A DNA stretch of 64,000 nt from Roseateles oligotrophus (GTDB taxonomy: Bacteria > Pseudomonadota > Gammaproteobacteria > Burkholderiales > Burkholderiaceae_C), in the NCBI RefSeq assembly GCF_014204525.1, contig NZ_JACHLP010000005.1, forward strand, positions 280,326 to 344,325, given 5' to 3'. How positions within the stretch are numbered: the stretch's first letter is position 1; each line of letters begins with the position of its first letter. This document shows positions 1-10,455 of this stretch, one piece after another. The translations under genes and the position numbers were made by a program. Under the pieces are notes generated by a model, which saw only the letters and a program-made list of their open reading frames with translations, was not told the DNA's origin and did no database searches.

Positions 1-225
1 CGGGTGGCCGCCTTCGAGGGCGTCAGCCACTGCTACCGCCGGCCGCGCCGCCTGCCGCAATGGCCTTACAACCTGTTCGCCATGTTGCATGGCCGCAGCC
101 GCGCGGAGGTCGAGGCGCAAGCCGGGGCCTTGCGCGAGTTGCTGGGCCCCGCCTGCCGGGCCCATGACATTCTTTACAGCAGTGCCATCCTCAAAAAGAC
201 CGGCCTGCGCTTGCAGCCCGAATGA
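1..225 (+). CDS. siroheme decarboxylase subunit, C-terminal fragment (NirDLGH/AhbB type)
   Basis: The reading frame is open at the window edge and gives 74 C-terminal residues. They contain the pattern HCYRRP followed by WPYNLFAMLHG, typical of the C-terminal half of siroheme decarboxylase subunits (NirD, NirL, NirG, NirH). These proteins convert siroheme to 12,18-didecarboxysiroheme in heme d1 biosynthesis in the cytoplasm. The gene stops 25 bases before nirJ, so they should be co-transcribed. In nir operons the subunit just before nirJ is usually NirH, but the fragment alone cannot distinguish H from D, L or G. The N-terminal AsnC-like part lies outside the window. Confidence 0.85.
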   Translation, partial: RVAAFEGVSHCYRRPRRLPQWPYNLFAMLHGRSRAEVEAQAGALRELLGPACRAHDILYSSAILKKTGLRLQPE

Positions 226-250
226 GACCCAAGAAGAGAAAGGCCGCAGC

Positions 251-1537
251 ATGTTGCGTATCAGCCAATACCTGCGCGAAGTCGCGCGGGCCGAGCAAGA
301 CGGCCACTACCCCAGCCCGCCAGGGCGCCGCCGGGCCCAGGCCCCTGGCCCGGTGCTGATCTGGAACCTGACCCGGCGCTGCAATCTGACCTGCAAACAT
401 TGCTACGCCTTGTCGGCCGACCATGACTACCCGGGCGAGCTGAGCTTTGCCGAGGTCTGCACCGTCATGGATGACCTCAAACTGGCGGGCGTGCCGGTGC
501 TGATCCTCTCCGGCGGCGAGCCCCTGCTGCGGCCGGACCTGTTCGAGATCGCCTCGCGCGCCCAGGCCATGGGCTTTTACACCGCGCTGTCCACCAACGG
601 CACCTTGATCGACGCCGCCATGGCCGAGCGCATCGCGCAGCAGAACTTCGACTATGTGGGCATCAGCATCGACGGCTTGCGCGAGACGCATGACCGCTTC
701 CGCCGCCTGGCCGGTGCCTTCGATGCCTCCCTGGCCGCGCTGCGACTGCTGCGTGAAAATGGAGTTAGGACCGGGCTGCGCTACACCTTCACCGACTTGA
801 ACCAGCAGGACTTCCCGGCCCTGCTGGAACTGATGCATGCGGAGCGGGTCGACAAGTTCTACTTCTCCCACCTCAATTACGCCGGCCGCGGCAATATCCA
901 CCGCGGCCGCGACGCGCATTTCAAGGCGACGCGCGCCGCGCTGGAACTGCTGTTCGAAACCGCCTGGCGCGACGCGCAGGAGGATGTGCGCACGGGCACG
1001 CCGCAGCCGCGCGACTACGTCACCGGCAATAACGATGCCGACGCCGCCTATCTGCTGGCCTGGGTCGGTGCGCGCTGGCCGCAGTGGGCGGGCGATTTGC
1101 GCCGGCGCCTGGTGGCCTGGGGCGGCAATGCCTCCGGCGTGGGGGTGGCCAATATCGACAATCTGGGCGAGGTCCACCCCGACACCATGTGGTGGCATTA
1201 CCGCCTGGGCAATGTGCGCCAGCGCCCCTTCTCGGCCATCTGGCAAGACCGCAGCGACCCGCTGATGGACGGCCTGAAGGCCAGGCCGCGGCCGGTGAAG
1301 GGCCGCTGCGCCGAGTGCCTGCACCTGGCCCTGTGTGGCGGCAACACCCGCGTGCGCGCCCAGCAGACCCGCGGCGACCTCTGGGCCGAGGACCCGGGCT
1401 GCTATCTGGAGGATCTTGAAATCGGCCTGTCCGCCGAGGCCAGTGCCCGCCTCAACCCCGAGGGACGGGACGGGCAGGCCCAGCCCTTTCGCGCGCAGCG
1501 CCGCAGCATCCCTATCGCCGAGAAGCAAGAGCCATGA
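251..1537 (+). CDS. nirJ: heme d1 biosynthesis radical SAM protein NirJ
   Basis: A protein of 428 residues. The radical SAM motif CxxxCxxC is at C44, C48 and C51 and would bind the SAM-cleaving 4Fe-4S cluster. A second cysteine set at C353, C356, C362 and C384 matches the auxiliary-cluster (SPASM-like) tail of the family. NirJ removes propionate side chains from didecarboxysiroheme on the way to heme d1. I chose the ATG at 251 because homology begins there and upstream codons overlap the preceding gene. The stop overlaps the nirN start in an ATGA arrangement, so translation is probably coupled. Identification is firm from the motifs and the flanking nir genes. Confidence 0.93.
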   Translation: MLRISQYLREVARAEQDGHYPSPPGRRRAQAPGPVLIWNLTRRCNLTCKHCYALSADHDYPGELSFAEVCTVMDDLKLAGVPVLILSGGEPLLRPDLFEIASRAQAMGFYTALSTNGTLIDAAMAERIAQQNFDYVGISIDGLRETHDRFRRLAGAFDASLAALRLLRENGVRTGLRYTFTDLNQQDFPALLELMHAERVDKFYFSHLNYAGRGNIHRGRDAHFKATRAALELLFETAWRDAQEDVRTGTPQPRDYVTGNNDADAAYLLAWVGARWPQWAGDLRRRLVAWGGNASGVGVANIDNLGEVHPDTMWWHYRLGNVRQRPFSAIWQDRSDPLMDGLKARPRPVKGRCAECLHLALCGGNTRVRAQQTRGDLWAEDPGCYLEDLEIGLSAEASARLNPEGRDGQAQPFRAQRRSIPIAEKQEP

Positions 1538-3126
1538 TGAAAGAATCGCTGAAGACCTTGTGCAAGCTCGCCCTGGCGCTGGGCCTGTTCGGCCTGGCCT
1601 GGGACTACGCCCGCGCGCAGACCGTGGACGCCCGCGCCCTGTACCAGCAGCATTGCGCCGCCTGCCATGGCGAGCAGCGGCTGGGCTCGATGGGCCCGGC
1701 CCTGCTGCCGGAAAGCCTGGAGCGCCTGCGCCGCCCCGAGGCCCTGAAGCTGATCCGCGAGGGCCGGCCCGCCACCCAGATGCCGGGCTTTGGCACCCAG
1801 CTCGGCGAGGCCGAGATCCAGGCCCTGGCCGCCTATATCTACCAGCCGCAGCTGCCCGCCCCGCAATGGACGGCGGCCGATATCCGGCGCTCGCGCAGCT
1901 TTGATGCGGGCAGCCGCCAATGGCCGGCCCGCCCGCAGTGGCAGGCCGACCCCATGAATCTCTTCGTGGTGGTGGAGGGCGGCGATCATCACATCAGCCT
2001 GCTCGACGGCGACCGCTTCGAAGTCATCCACCGCTTCCCCAGCCGCTACGCCCTGCACGGTGGCCCCAAGTTCACGCCGGATGGCCGTTATGTCTACTTC
2101 GGTTCACGCGACGGCTGGATCAGCAAATACGACCTCTGGAACCTCAAGCAGGTGGCCGAGGTGCGGGCCGGCCTGAATATGCGCAACGTCGCCGTCAGCA
2201 GCGACGGCCGCTGGGTCATGGCGGCCAACTACCTGCCGCAGGAGCTGCTGCTGTTTGATGCCGACCTGAACCTGGTCAAGCAGTTCGAGGCCAGGAGCCT
2301 GGACGGCAAGCAGGGCTCGCGCGTCTCGGCCGTCTACGACGCCGCGCCGCGCAAGAGCTTTGTTGTGGCACTCAAGGACATGGCCGAGCTGTGGGAGATC
2401 TCCTACGACCCCAAGGCCGAGCCCATCCACGACGGCCTGGTGCATGACTACCGCATGGGCGAGGCCATTGCGCGCCCCGGCTATCTGAATGCGCGCCGCA
2501 CGCCGCTGGAGGAGCCGCTGGACGACTTCTTCTTCGACGACAGCTACAGACATGTGCTGGGCTCGGCCCGGCCGGGTACTGCCAGCGCGTCCAACCTGGG
2601 CCAGGTGGTCAATCTGGATGCCCGGCGCAAGGTCAGCAGCCTGCCCATTGCCGGCATGCCCCATCTGGGCTCGGGCATCAGCTTCGACTGGCAGGGCCGC
2701 CGCGTGATGGCCAGCCCTAACCTCAAGGACGGGCGTATCAGCGTGATCGACCTCAAGAGCTGGGAGCTGGTCCGCGAGATCGCCACGCCCGGTCCGGGCT
2801 TCTTCATGCGCAGCCATGCCAGGAGCCGCTATGCCTGGACCGACTCCATGATGGGCGGCAAAGAGGCCAAAGACACCCTGAGCATCATCGACAAGCAAAG
2901 CCTGGAGGTGGTGGCCCAGGTCAGGGAGCCGGGCAAGACCCTGGCCCATATCGAATTCACAAAGGATGGCCGTTATGCCCTGGCCAGCGTCTGGGAGCTC
3001 GATGGCGCCTTGGTCGTCTACGACGCCGCCAGCTTCAAGGAAGTGAAGCGCCTCCCCATGAGCAAGCCGGTCGGCAAATACAACGTCTGGAACAAGATCA
3101 GCAGGGAGGAGGGGACGTCGCATTGA
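1534..3126 (+). CDS. nirN: NirN, cytochrome c / d1-type eight-bladed propeller protein
   Basis: A protein of 530 residues with an N-terminal export signal cleaved near A28. A c-type heme motif CAACH is at residues 41-45, and the remaining roughly 400 residues form a d1-type beta-propeller resembling NirS. NirN is the periplasmic enzyme that oxidises dihydro-heme d1 to heme d1 and hands the cofactor to NirS. NirF has the propeller without the cytochrome domain, so the CAACH motif favours NirN. The start codon ATG at 1534 overlaps the nirJ stop; a second ATG follows directly at 1537. It is the last gene of the left-hand nir operon. Confidence 0.9.
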   Translation: MMKESLKTLCKLALALGLFGLAWDYARAQTVDARALYQQHCAACHGEQRLGSMGPALLPESLERLRRPEALKLIREGRPATQMPGFGTQLGEAEIQALAAYIYQPQLPAPQWTAADIRRSRSFDAGSRQWPARPQWQADPMNLFVVVEGGDHHISLLDGDRFEVIHRFPSRYALHGGPKFTPDGRYVYFGSRDGWISKYDLWNLKQVAEVRAGLNMRNVAVSSDGRWVMAANYLPQELLLFDADLNLVKQFEARSLDGKQGSRVSAVYDAAPRKSFVVALKDMAELWEISYDPKAEPIHDGLVHDYRMGEAIARPGYLNARRTPLEEPLDDFFFDDSYRHVLGSARPGTASASNLGQVVNLDARRKVSSLPIAGMPHLGSGISFDWQGRRVMASPNLKDGRISVIDLKSWELVREIATPGPGFFMRSHARSRYAWTDSMMGGKEAKDTLSIIDKQSLEVVAQVREPGKTLAHIEFTKDGRYALASVWELDGALVVYDAASFKEVKRLPMSKPVGKYNVWNKISREEGTSH

Positions 3127-3284
3127 GGGGGCTGGCCGCGGGATGGCCTGGACTCCGCCCCAACCAGGCAGTTGAGGAACCTGAATCTGTCACTCCCAGC
3201 GCTTGGCGCGCTATCAAATTGCGGTCGTTCAATATTGCAATTCAACGTCGCCGTTGATAATCCGCTGTAATAACAGGTTAGAAA

Positions 3285-3839
3285 TCAGAGTCGCTGCTCG
3301 TCCTCGGGCCGAAGCGGTGAGTGGGACCAATTCATGCTGTTCAGTAGCGCGCTGGCGTCAGCGTCGCACTCGTGCCGATAGTGGTGCTGATGCGCGAACG
3401 AAATGCTTGCATCGCCGTGAACAAAGCCGAGCGCTCGAAGTTCCGATGAGTACCGGTCGATCGGGCCGTAGGCGAAGATCTGGTTATGGCGATCCCATAC
3501 CACCGTGGCTTGATCGCTCGAAGAATGAGCCCAAATGTCAAACCTGGCGTCTGACGATAGGAAATTGCCAAACCGCTGCACGAATTCATGAAATTGTTGC
3601 TGCGACATCGCCGGACTTTGGTAGCGACCTGGTTCGCCTTCGCCCCGAGGCGTATGCAGCACGTAGAGCAAGAAGTAGGGAGGCTCTAGGCATGAGACCA
3701 GATGGACAAACGGAGTCGGGTCACCGCCTGGAACGCCGGCCAGAATTCGTTCGCTCAGGTCGTTCGCGGAAACGCTGAAGACTGCTTTGTGGGAGTACGG
3801 AACCCAGCTATCGGCGATGGCGTGAGACAACTTCTGCAT
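3285..3839 (-). CDS. hypothetical protein, 184 aa
   Basis: An uncharacterised, probably cytoplasmic protein of 184 residues without signal peptide or membrane segment. I do not recognise its family. It is rich in aromatic residues and has a histidine cluster HQHHYRHE near residue 150 that could bind metal. The flanking DNA is visibly less GC-rich than the nir genes (for example 3215-3290), which suggests later acquisition. It lies alone between nirN and the nirS-nirM operon, on the opposite strand to nirN. Its codon use is less biased than that of neighbouring genes, so it could be a degraded or recently gained gene. Confidence 0.55.
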   Translation of the reverse strand: MQKLSHAIADSWVPYSHKAVFSVSANDLSERILAGVPGGDPTPFVHLVSCLEPPYFLLYVLHTPRGEGEPGRYQSPAMSQQQFHEFVQRFGNFLSSDARFDIWAHSSSDQATVVWDRHNQIFAYGPIDRYSSELRALGFVHGDASISFAHQHHYRHECDADASALLNSMNWSHSPLRPEDEQRL

Positions 3840-3860
3840 ATGAGGTCTACCGTTGAAGTC

Positions 3861-3898
3861 GAGCCGACTCGCGGCGGCCTGCCGACGCGAGTCGGCTC
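3861..3898. repeat. 13-bp-stem inverted repeat
   Basis: Two perfect 13-base arms (GAGCCGACTCGCG and its reverse complement) flank a 12-base loop. The element lies downstream of the 3939-4445 gene and upstream of the 3285-3839 gene. Neither side carries a T-run, so it is not a convincing intrinsic terminator. It may be an RNA hairpin or a REP-like element. Confidence 0.6.
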
Positions 3899-3938
3899 GG
3901 GCGAGAGGGTAGGCCTCTTGCGGGCATCGCTCCGGCGA

Positions 3939-4445
3939 TCAAGCGCAGCCTTCCACGTACTGGATGCTCTCATCGCCGGCGTAGATCTCGGTCACTCGGT
4001 CCCCGCCAATCTCGAACTTCACGCCGAAGCGCTTGCCCTGTTCCCAGACGAAGTAATAGAAGCCGTGGTCGTCGTACTTGTGCTGTTCGATCTCCAGTCG
4101 GCTGCCAAATACCTGTTTGAGTCGGGCGGTCGAATCTCCGACCTTGATGCCCGAGAGCGTCTGGATATTTGGGTTTGAAATCACAATGCGAGTGATCTTG
4201 CCGTTCTGGACCATGAGGCTCAGGCCTTCGAAGCCCTTCTCCGGGTACAGGTGGTCGCAGGAGGGGTCGAGCGCTCGGCCCTCGAAGGTCCTCAAGCGTG
4301 TGCCCATCAGGCCGGTTGCTTCGGACGGCGTCATCCCAGCCCGGATCGGCCCGTATCCACGCGTCGTGATCCGCCAAGCGTCGTCTGCGGAACTGATCAA
4401 GGGACAGAGGAGCAAGACAGCGAGCGCTGCGGCGGTGTGTTTCAT
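3939..4445 (-). CDS. hypothetical secreted protein, 168 aa
   Basis: From the ATG at 4445 the protein begins MKHTAAALAVLLLC, a good Sec signal peptide cleaved after about residue 20. A longer version from 4484 adds 13 residues; neither start has a clear ribosome binding site. The mature part contains a motif of the type GYGPIRAGMTPSEA, which recurs in small exported proteins of unknown function, and a late cysteine pair. It is probably periplasmic. Neighbours give no functional link beyond lying next to the nirS-nirM operon on the same strand. Confidence 0.65.
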   Translation of the reverse strand: MKHTAAALAVLLLCPLISSADDAWRITTRGYGPIRAGMTPSEATGLMGTRLRTFEGRALDPSCDHLYPEKGFEGLSLMVQNGKITRIVISNPNIQTLSGIKVGDSTARLKQVFGSRLEIEQHKYDDHGFYYFVWEQGKRFGVKFEIGGDRVTEIYAGDESIQYVEGCA

Positions 4446-4663
4446 GAGGAAGAAGGAGGCTGGGAAATAACTTGTTTTCTGCATGGCATGCAGAACGAGT
4501 TGTTTGGTCGTGTGGGTAGTTTTTCCATCGCAGACTTGACGGTGCCGTCTGTGTCCTTTCGACCCATTCTGACCGATTTGCAGCGTGGCTTTGCGACTCC
4601 GACCTCAATCACGCCAGCCACCCGCTGTTCGCTCCAAGCCCGCGCCCATGCAGGGCGCACAAG

Positions 4664-4687
4664 GAAAAGCGGCGCCCGCAGGCGCCT
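4664..4687 (-). terminator. intrinsic terminator after nirM
   Basis: On the minus strand the stem GGCGCC-TGCG-GGCGCC is followed by GCTTTTCC, about 28 bases past the nirM stop. It is a plausible Rho-independent end of the nirS-nirM transcript, although the T-run is short. Confidence 0.6.
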
Positions 4688-4714
4688 CTTGCTCTGATTC
4701 GGCTTGCTACTTCG

Positions 4715-5023
4715 CTATTGCTTGAGGATCCACTCCACCCCGCTCTTGAGCTCCGCATCGCCGATTTTCTCGGCTGGGTTGGGCGGCATCGGGATGGGGC
4801 CGTAGACGCCCTTGCCGCCGCTGCGGACTTTCTGCATCAGGGCCACGGTGGCGTCCTGGCCTTTGTACTTGGCGGCGATGTCCTTGAAGGACGGGCCGAC
4901 CAGTTTCTTGTCCTTGGTGTGGCAGGCCATGCAGCCGGCCTTGTTCAAGGCTTCTTCATTGGCTTGAGCGGCGGGGGCGGCCAGCAAGGCAGTCGCGGCC
5001 AGCAAAAATGGAAGTGCGCGCAT
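4715..5023 (-). CDS. nirM: cytochrome c-551 (NirM)
   Basis: A 102-residue class I c-type cytochrome. It has a signal peptide ending at about A21, the heme motif CMACH at residues 31-35, and a probable axial methionine at M79 in the PIPMPP loop. These are all hallmarks of the small c-551/c8 family. It is the periplasmic electron donor to cd1 nitrite reductase. It sits 52 bases after nirS on the same strand, has a good AAGGAG site 9 bases before its ATG, and ends before a terminator-like hairpin. Confidence 0.93.
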   Translation of the reverse strand: MRALPFLLAATALLAAPAAQANEEALNKAGCMACHTKDKKLVGPSFKDIAAKYKGQDATVALMQKVRSGGKGVYGPIPMPPNPAEKIGDAELKSGVEWILKQ

Positions 5024-5075
5024 CTGTCATTTCTCCTTTGAAAAACAGGGGGCGGGTAGGCCGCCCCCCGAGCGA

Positions 5076-6945
<1,870 letters not shown>

Positions 6946-7243
6946 GGACGCGGCATGCCGCTCGGCATAGACGCCACGCTTGAGCCAGCGCAAGTCAAAG
7001 CCTTGTGGCAACACAAGCCATGGCGCCGGCCGGCGCGCTAGGCCGCGCTTCTCGGGCCTCGCCTGCACCGGGCCGCAGAGGCATAGCGCGGAATTTGACC
7101 GGATCTCAGCGAAGCCCTGGCTGGCCTTTTGCCCGACAGAAATGCTCGGATTCTTATGCCAGGTCAATGTCGAGCGCAGGCCTTCGATGGTCGACTACGG
7201 ATTCAGGAATTGACGCCCGCATCCACACAGAAAGCAGCGCCTC

Positions 7244-8002
7244 ATGAATGCTTCGATTCACACAGAAACCAGCCCCTACAGCGGCCCGCAACTCAGCCCG
7301 GCCCAGTTGCAAGCCCGGCAGGTGCGTCAGGCGCTTGAGCAGGCCTGGCCGGCGCTGGCCGATGTGCCTCAGACCCTGAACGAGCTTGCCGGCCTGGGCC
7401 GCACGCATCGCGTGCGCGCCCGCGGCCGGGTGTTGAATGAAGGCCTCGCCAACAAGGGCAGCCTGTGGTTGCTGCTGCGCGGCAAGGTCAGCATGGGCAA
7501 ACGTTCGGACAAGGGCAAATGGTGGCAGAGCCACTCGCTGGCCGCCGGCCAATGGCTGGACTTGTCGAGTGCCTGGAGCCAGTCGCTCTACCCGGAGACC
7601 GCCATCGCCACGACGGCGGTGCTGGCGCATGAGTTCCCCGCCAACGAGGTGCTGCGACTGAGTCGTGAGGAGCCGGTGCTGTTGGGCGCTTTGCTGGCCA
7701 GCCTGGCCCGTTGCAGCTGCGAGGCCATCGCGGCCCGCCAGGCGCTGACGACCAAGGACTTCCCGGTGCGCCTGGCCGAGTGGCTGCTGGAGCAGTTGCA
7801 GCTGTCGGACAGCCCCGACCACCTGCTCATCAAGGAGCTCAAACGCGATCTCGCCGCACAGCTGGGCGCCACACCCGAGACCTTGTCACGCACCTTGCGC
7901 CAGTTTCAGGAGAGTGGCTTGATCACGATGCAGCACAGCGAGGTCTGGATCCCCGATGCCCAGCGCTTGCGCAGTTTTTGCCGGGCCGGCAGCGCCGCTT
8001 GA
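7244..8002 (+). CDS. Crp/Fnr-family transcriptional regulator, Dnr/NnrR-like
   Basis: A 252-residue regulator with an N-terminal cyclic-nucleotide-binding-type beta-barrel (about 60-150), a dimerisation helix and a C-terminal winged helix. The recognition helix reads TPETLSRTLRQF, close to the ETLSR motif that contacts TTGAT half-sites. There is no N-terminal cysteine cluster, so it is not an oxygen-sensing FNR. Its place divergent from nirS fits the nitric-oxide-sensing Dnr/NnrR group that activates denitrification genes, presumably through the box at 6932-6945. The ligand is inferred, not seen. The ATG at 7244 is the first in frame with family-like length. Confidence 0.85.
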   Translation: MNASIHTETSPYSGPQLSPAQLQARQVRQALEQAWPALADVPQTLNELAGLGRTHRVRARGRVLNEGLANKGSLWLLLRGKVSMGKRSDKGKWWQSHSLAAGQWLDLSSAWSQSLYPETAIATTAVLAHEFPANEVLRLSREEPVLLGALLASLARCSCEAIAARQALTTKDFPVRLAEWLLEQLQLSDSPDHLLIKELKRDLAAQLGATPETLSRTLRQFQESGLITMQHSEVWIPDAQRLRSFCRAGSAA

Positions 8003-8234
8003 ACCTCGGCTTTGCACAAGCCGGCGGCGATCCGCGCAAAGCTGATTGGCCCAGTAGCACCCGGGCCGGATCGACGGCCATCATCTGCAGTGATAACTGC
8101 CTATCGCACAGACAATGCGCCGCCCCCTGATTCACGGGATAGGCGCCAATCATCGGCGCCATGACACTCAATTTGTTAGTTATGTTTATCGACATGGGCT
8201 GACCAAATTTCAACCCGATACCTATCAAATTCAG

Positions 8235-8927
8235 ATGAAATTCAAGACAACGCTGCTGGCCCCGATCGCAATGGCCGCCTCCCTCCTTGCTGCCTCGATG
8301 GGCGCACAGGCCGAGGTGAAGGTCTATACCAACGAAGCCGAATTCCTGGCGGCCATCAGCAACAAGGGGGTCGATCACTTCGAAGGGCTTCCCAACTGGA
8401 CCAATCTTGGCTCACCCCTGAATCGCACGGCGGGTGTTCATAGCTACAACGCCAGTACGTTTGGGTCCGGCTCCGAACTGTATGTCGCGAATGGCTTTCA
8501 GAATGCTACTTGGCTGGTCGGTTGGGGCAATGGCAACAGCATTCCCTGGCTATCGTTGGATAAATTCTCTTCTGGCGTACAGGCTGTTGGAGGAAATTTC
8601 TTCTCTCAACCATCCGACAATAAACCGACAACCAAGACGGATTTGGTTGTTTGGGGCAAGGATGGCAGCTTCGCCCAACTGAGACTCGCCAACGAAACTA
8701 ACACCTTCCTGGGCTTTGTTTCCACTAGCGGCCTGAGCGAACTAAAGCTGCAAATTCAACAAGATGCTGGCATTCCTCTGGGGGCCATTGGCGTCAGCAA
8801 TCTGACCCTCGGCAGCGTCACCGCCGTCCCCGAACCCCAGACCTACGCCCTGATGCTGGGCGGTCTCGGCCTGGTGGGCTGGATGGCCAGCCGCCGCAAG
8901 AAGGGCGAAGCGGATCAGCAGGCCTGA
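8235..8927 (+). CDS. PEP-CTERM sorting domain protein
   Basis: A 230-residue exported protein. The ATG at 8235 starts a clean signal peptide (MKFKTTLLAPIAMAASLL, cleaved after AQA). The last 30 residues form a canonical PEP-CTERM tail: the VPEP motif, a hydrophobic helix LMLGGLGLVGWMA, and a basic SRRKK end. Such tails are recognised and cleaved by exosortase during export to the cell surface or exopolysaccharide. The middle region has no recognised domain and is rich in Asn, Ser and Gly. It is followed by two hairpins, the second a strong terminator. No exosortase is in the window. Confidence 0.9.
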   Translation: MKFKTTLLAPIAMAASLLAASMGAQAEVKVYTNEAEFLAAISNKGVDHFEGLPNWTNLGSPLNRTAGVHSYNASTFGSGSELYVANGFQNATWLVGWGNGNSIPWLSLDKFSSGVQAVGGNFFSQPSDNKPTTKTDLVVWGKDGSFAQLRLANETNTFLGFVSTSGLSELKLQIQQDAGIPLGAIGVSNLTLGSVTAVPEPQTYALMLGGLGLVGWMASRRKKGEADQQA

Positions 8928-8939
8928 TAAGGCCTTGCA

Positions 8940-8963
8940 CACAAACACCTGCAGGTGTTTGTG
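8940..8963. repeat. 24-bp perfect palindrome
   Basis: A 12-base arm CACAAACACCTG is followed immediately by its reverse complement with no loop. It starts 13 bases after the PEP-CTERM gene and 13 bases before the terminator at 8976. It could be a protein-binding site or an RNA-end stabilising hairpin. Confidence 0.7.
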
Positions 8964-8975
8964 GCTGGCGACGCG

Positions 8976-9016
8976 TCGGCTGGGCCACGGATATCGTGGC
9001 CCAGCCGATTGTTTTT
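8976..9016 (+). terminator. intrinsic terminator of the PEP-CTERM gene
   Basis: A perfect 14-base-pair stem (TCGGCTGGGCCACG) with loop GATAT is followed by TTGTTTTT. It is one of the clearest Rho-independent terminators in the window and separates the PEP-CTERM gene from the convergent NnrS operon. Confidence 0.88.
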
Positions 9017-9055
9017 GGGCCGCCTCGGCGGCACAGCGTTCGCGTCTTTTTTATT

Positions 9056-10129
9056 TCATGCGTTTGCCCTTGGCTCGGGCCGCAGCAACCAAGCCATCGT
9101 CAAAGCAAACAACAGCAAGGCCAGCCCATGGCCCACGCCGGCCAGGGCCAGCCCATCGGCCCAGCCGCCCAGCCAGGCCAGGGTGCGCAAGAGCAGGCTG
9201 GCGCCCATCAGGGCCAGCGGCACAAGCGCCCAGCGGCTGGGGCGTGGCCGCAGGCCGGCCAAGGGCGGCAGCATCAGCGGCGCATGGCCGAACACCATGG
9301 CGAACACAAAACCCAGCCACAGCAGATGCCAGGCCACGCCGCCGGCAGCGCCCTGGCCCAGCAGCCCGGCCACCGCCGCCGCCAAAAGCCAGACATAGCC
9401 CAGCAGCAGGCAGATCGCCGTGTGGCCGGCCCAGCCGGGCAGGCGCCACTGCAAGCGCGCCAGATCGAAGCGCAAAAGCCACAGGGCCAGCAGGCCCAGC
9501 ACCGCCCAGCCCAAACGCGCCGCCTGCTCGGGCCAGACGCCCATCAACAGCGCCACCGCCACCAGCAAGGCCCAGGCGCACAGAAAGGCCTGGGCGGCCC
9601 AGCGCGGCAGGGGCCGCAAGCGCATCAGCTCGCGCCGCTCGCCCACGATGGTCAGCACCAGAAACAGGCTCCAGCCCCAGCGCGCCTGGCCGGCCGCACC
9701 CAGCGCAAAAGCCAGCGCCGCCCACAGCAGGGCCAGGGCGCCCGTGGCCTCCACAGCCAAGGGCAGCGAGACGGCGCGATAACGCCCCGCCCACAGGTAC
9801 AGGCCCAGCAGACCCAGGGCGCTGAACACCCACAGCCCGGCCGCCCAGGGCCACAGGCCAGCCCAAGCCAGCAGGCCGGCCGCCCCCGAAGCCAGCGGCA
9901 CCCAGACGCCGCGCCGCAAGGCGACGGCTCGCTCCAGGCTGATCAGCGTGGCGAAGAAGCCGGCCATCATGAACACGCCATGGCCGGCCAGGGTTTGGCT
10001 GCCCGCGGCGAGGGGCAGCCCCAGACGCTGCAGGCCGCCGGAGAGGCCGGCCAGCAGGTTCAGCATCGCCAGCAGCAGGCTCAACAGCAGCCAGTGGCGG
10101 GCCAGGGCCGCCGGCTGGCTCGGTCTCAT
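9056..10129 (-). CDS. NnrS-like polytopic membrane protein
   Basis: A very hydrophobic protein of 357 residues with about ten or eleven predicted membrane helices and a high content of Leu, Ala and Trp. Histidine-containing helices such as GFVFAMVFGHAPL resemble the NnrS fold, so it is probably a distant NnrS-family member, but the match is weaker than for its two neighbours. It is the last gene of the nsrR operon and overlaps the DUF59 gene by ATGA. NnrS proteins are heme- and copper-containing membrane proteins that protect iron metabolism from nitric oxide; a similar role is inferred here. Confidence 0.7.
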   Translation of the reverse strand: MRPSQPAALARHWLLLSLLLAMLNLLAGLSGGLQRLGLPLAAGSQTLAGHGVFMMAGFFATLISLERAVALRRGVWVPLASGAAGLLAWAGLWPWAAGLWVFSALGLLGLYLWAGRYRAVSLPLAVEATGALALLWAALAFALGAAGQARWGWSLFLVLTIVGERRELMRLRPLPRWAAQAFLCAWALLVAVALLMGVWPEQAARLGWAVLGLLALWLLRFDLARLQWRLPGWAGHTAICLLLGYVWLLAAAVAGLLGQGAAGGVAWHLLWLGFVFAMVFGHAPLMLPPLAGLRPRPSRWALVPLALMGASLLLRTLAWLGGWADGLALAGVGHGLALLLFALTMAWLLRPEPRANA

Positions 10130-10455
10130 GGCGCCTCACTCCAGCCCAGGCGGGCGCGCAAGGCCGGCGTCATGCGTGCGGGCGACCAGGGCAGGCCCCA
10201 GTCCATATCGACCTCGACCCGCCAATCGGGCGGGCACTGGGCTTCGATGGCGCGGCCGGCTTCTTCCATCAGCTGGTCCGCCATCGGGCAGGTGGCGCTG
10301 GTGGGGATGAGCAGCAACTCGGCCAGACCGGGGCTCAAGCTCAGCGACTCCAGCAGGCCCAGGGCGACGATGCTCTCGCCGATCTCGGGGTCCATGACCT
10401 GGGCCAAGGCGTCCATGATGCGCTGGCGCAGGGCGGCCATATCGGATTCGTTCAT
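10126..10455 (-). CDS. DUF59/MIP18-family metal-sulfur cluster assembly protein
   Basis: A 109-residue protein of the DUF59 family, which helps assemble or transfer iron-sulfur clusters. The family signature is visible in VMDPEIGESIVALGLLE and in the later TSATCPMADQL stretch, whose cysteine (residue 57) is the usual reactive residue. It overlaps both neighbours by four bases (ATGA), so it is tightly coupled to the two NnrS-type genes. In this setting it may support repair of Fe-S proteins damaged by nitric oxide, which is inference from context. Confidence 0.85.
   Translation of the reverse strand: MNESDMAALRQRIMDALAQVMDPEIGESIVALGLLESLSLSPGLAELLLIPTSATCPMADQLMEEAGRAIEAQCPPDWRVEVDMDWGLPWSPARMTPALRARLGWSEAP

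Noticed and set aside
4478-4494. 17-base palindrome TCTGCATGGCATGCAGA
   Set aside because: It overlaps a possible start codon of the secreted protein, has no repeat elsewhere and no link to a regulator. The evidence is too thin for an operator call.
7154-7167. Possible second FNR box before the Crp/Fnr gene (TTATGCCAGGTCAA)
   Set aside because: Only one half-site is good. The other half matches two of four bases, so it is no better than chance.
8142-8160. GGCGCC hairpin after the Crp/Fnr gene
   Set aside because: A six-base stem with no T-run in GC-rich DNA is expected by chance.
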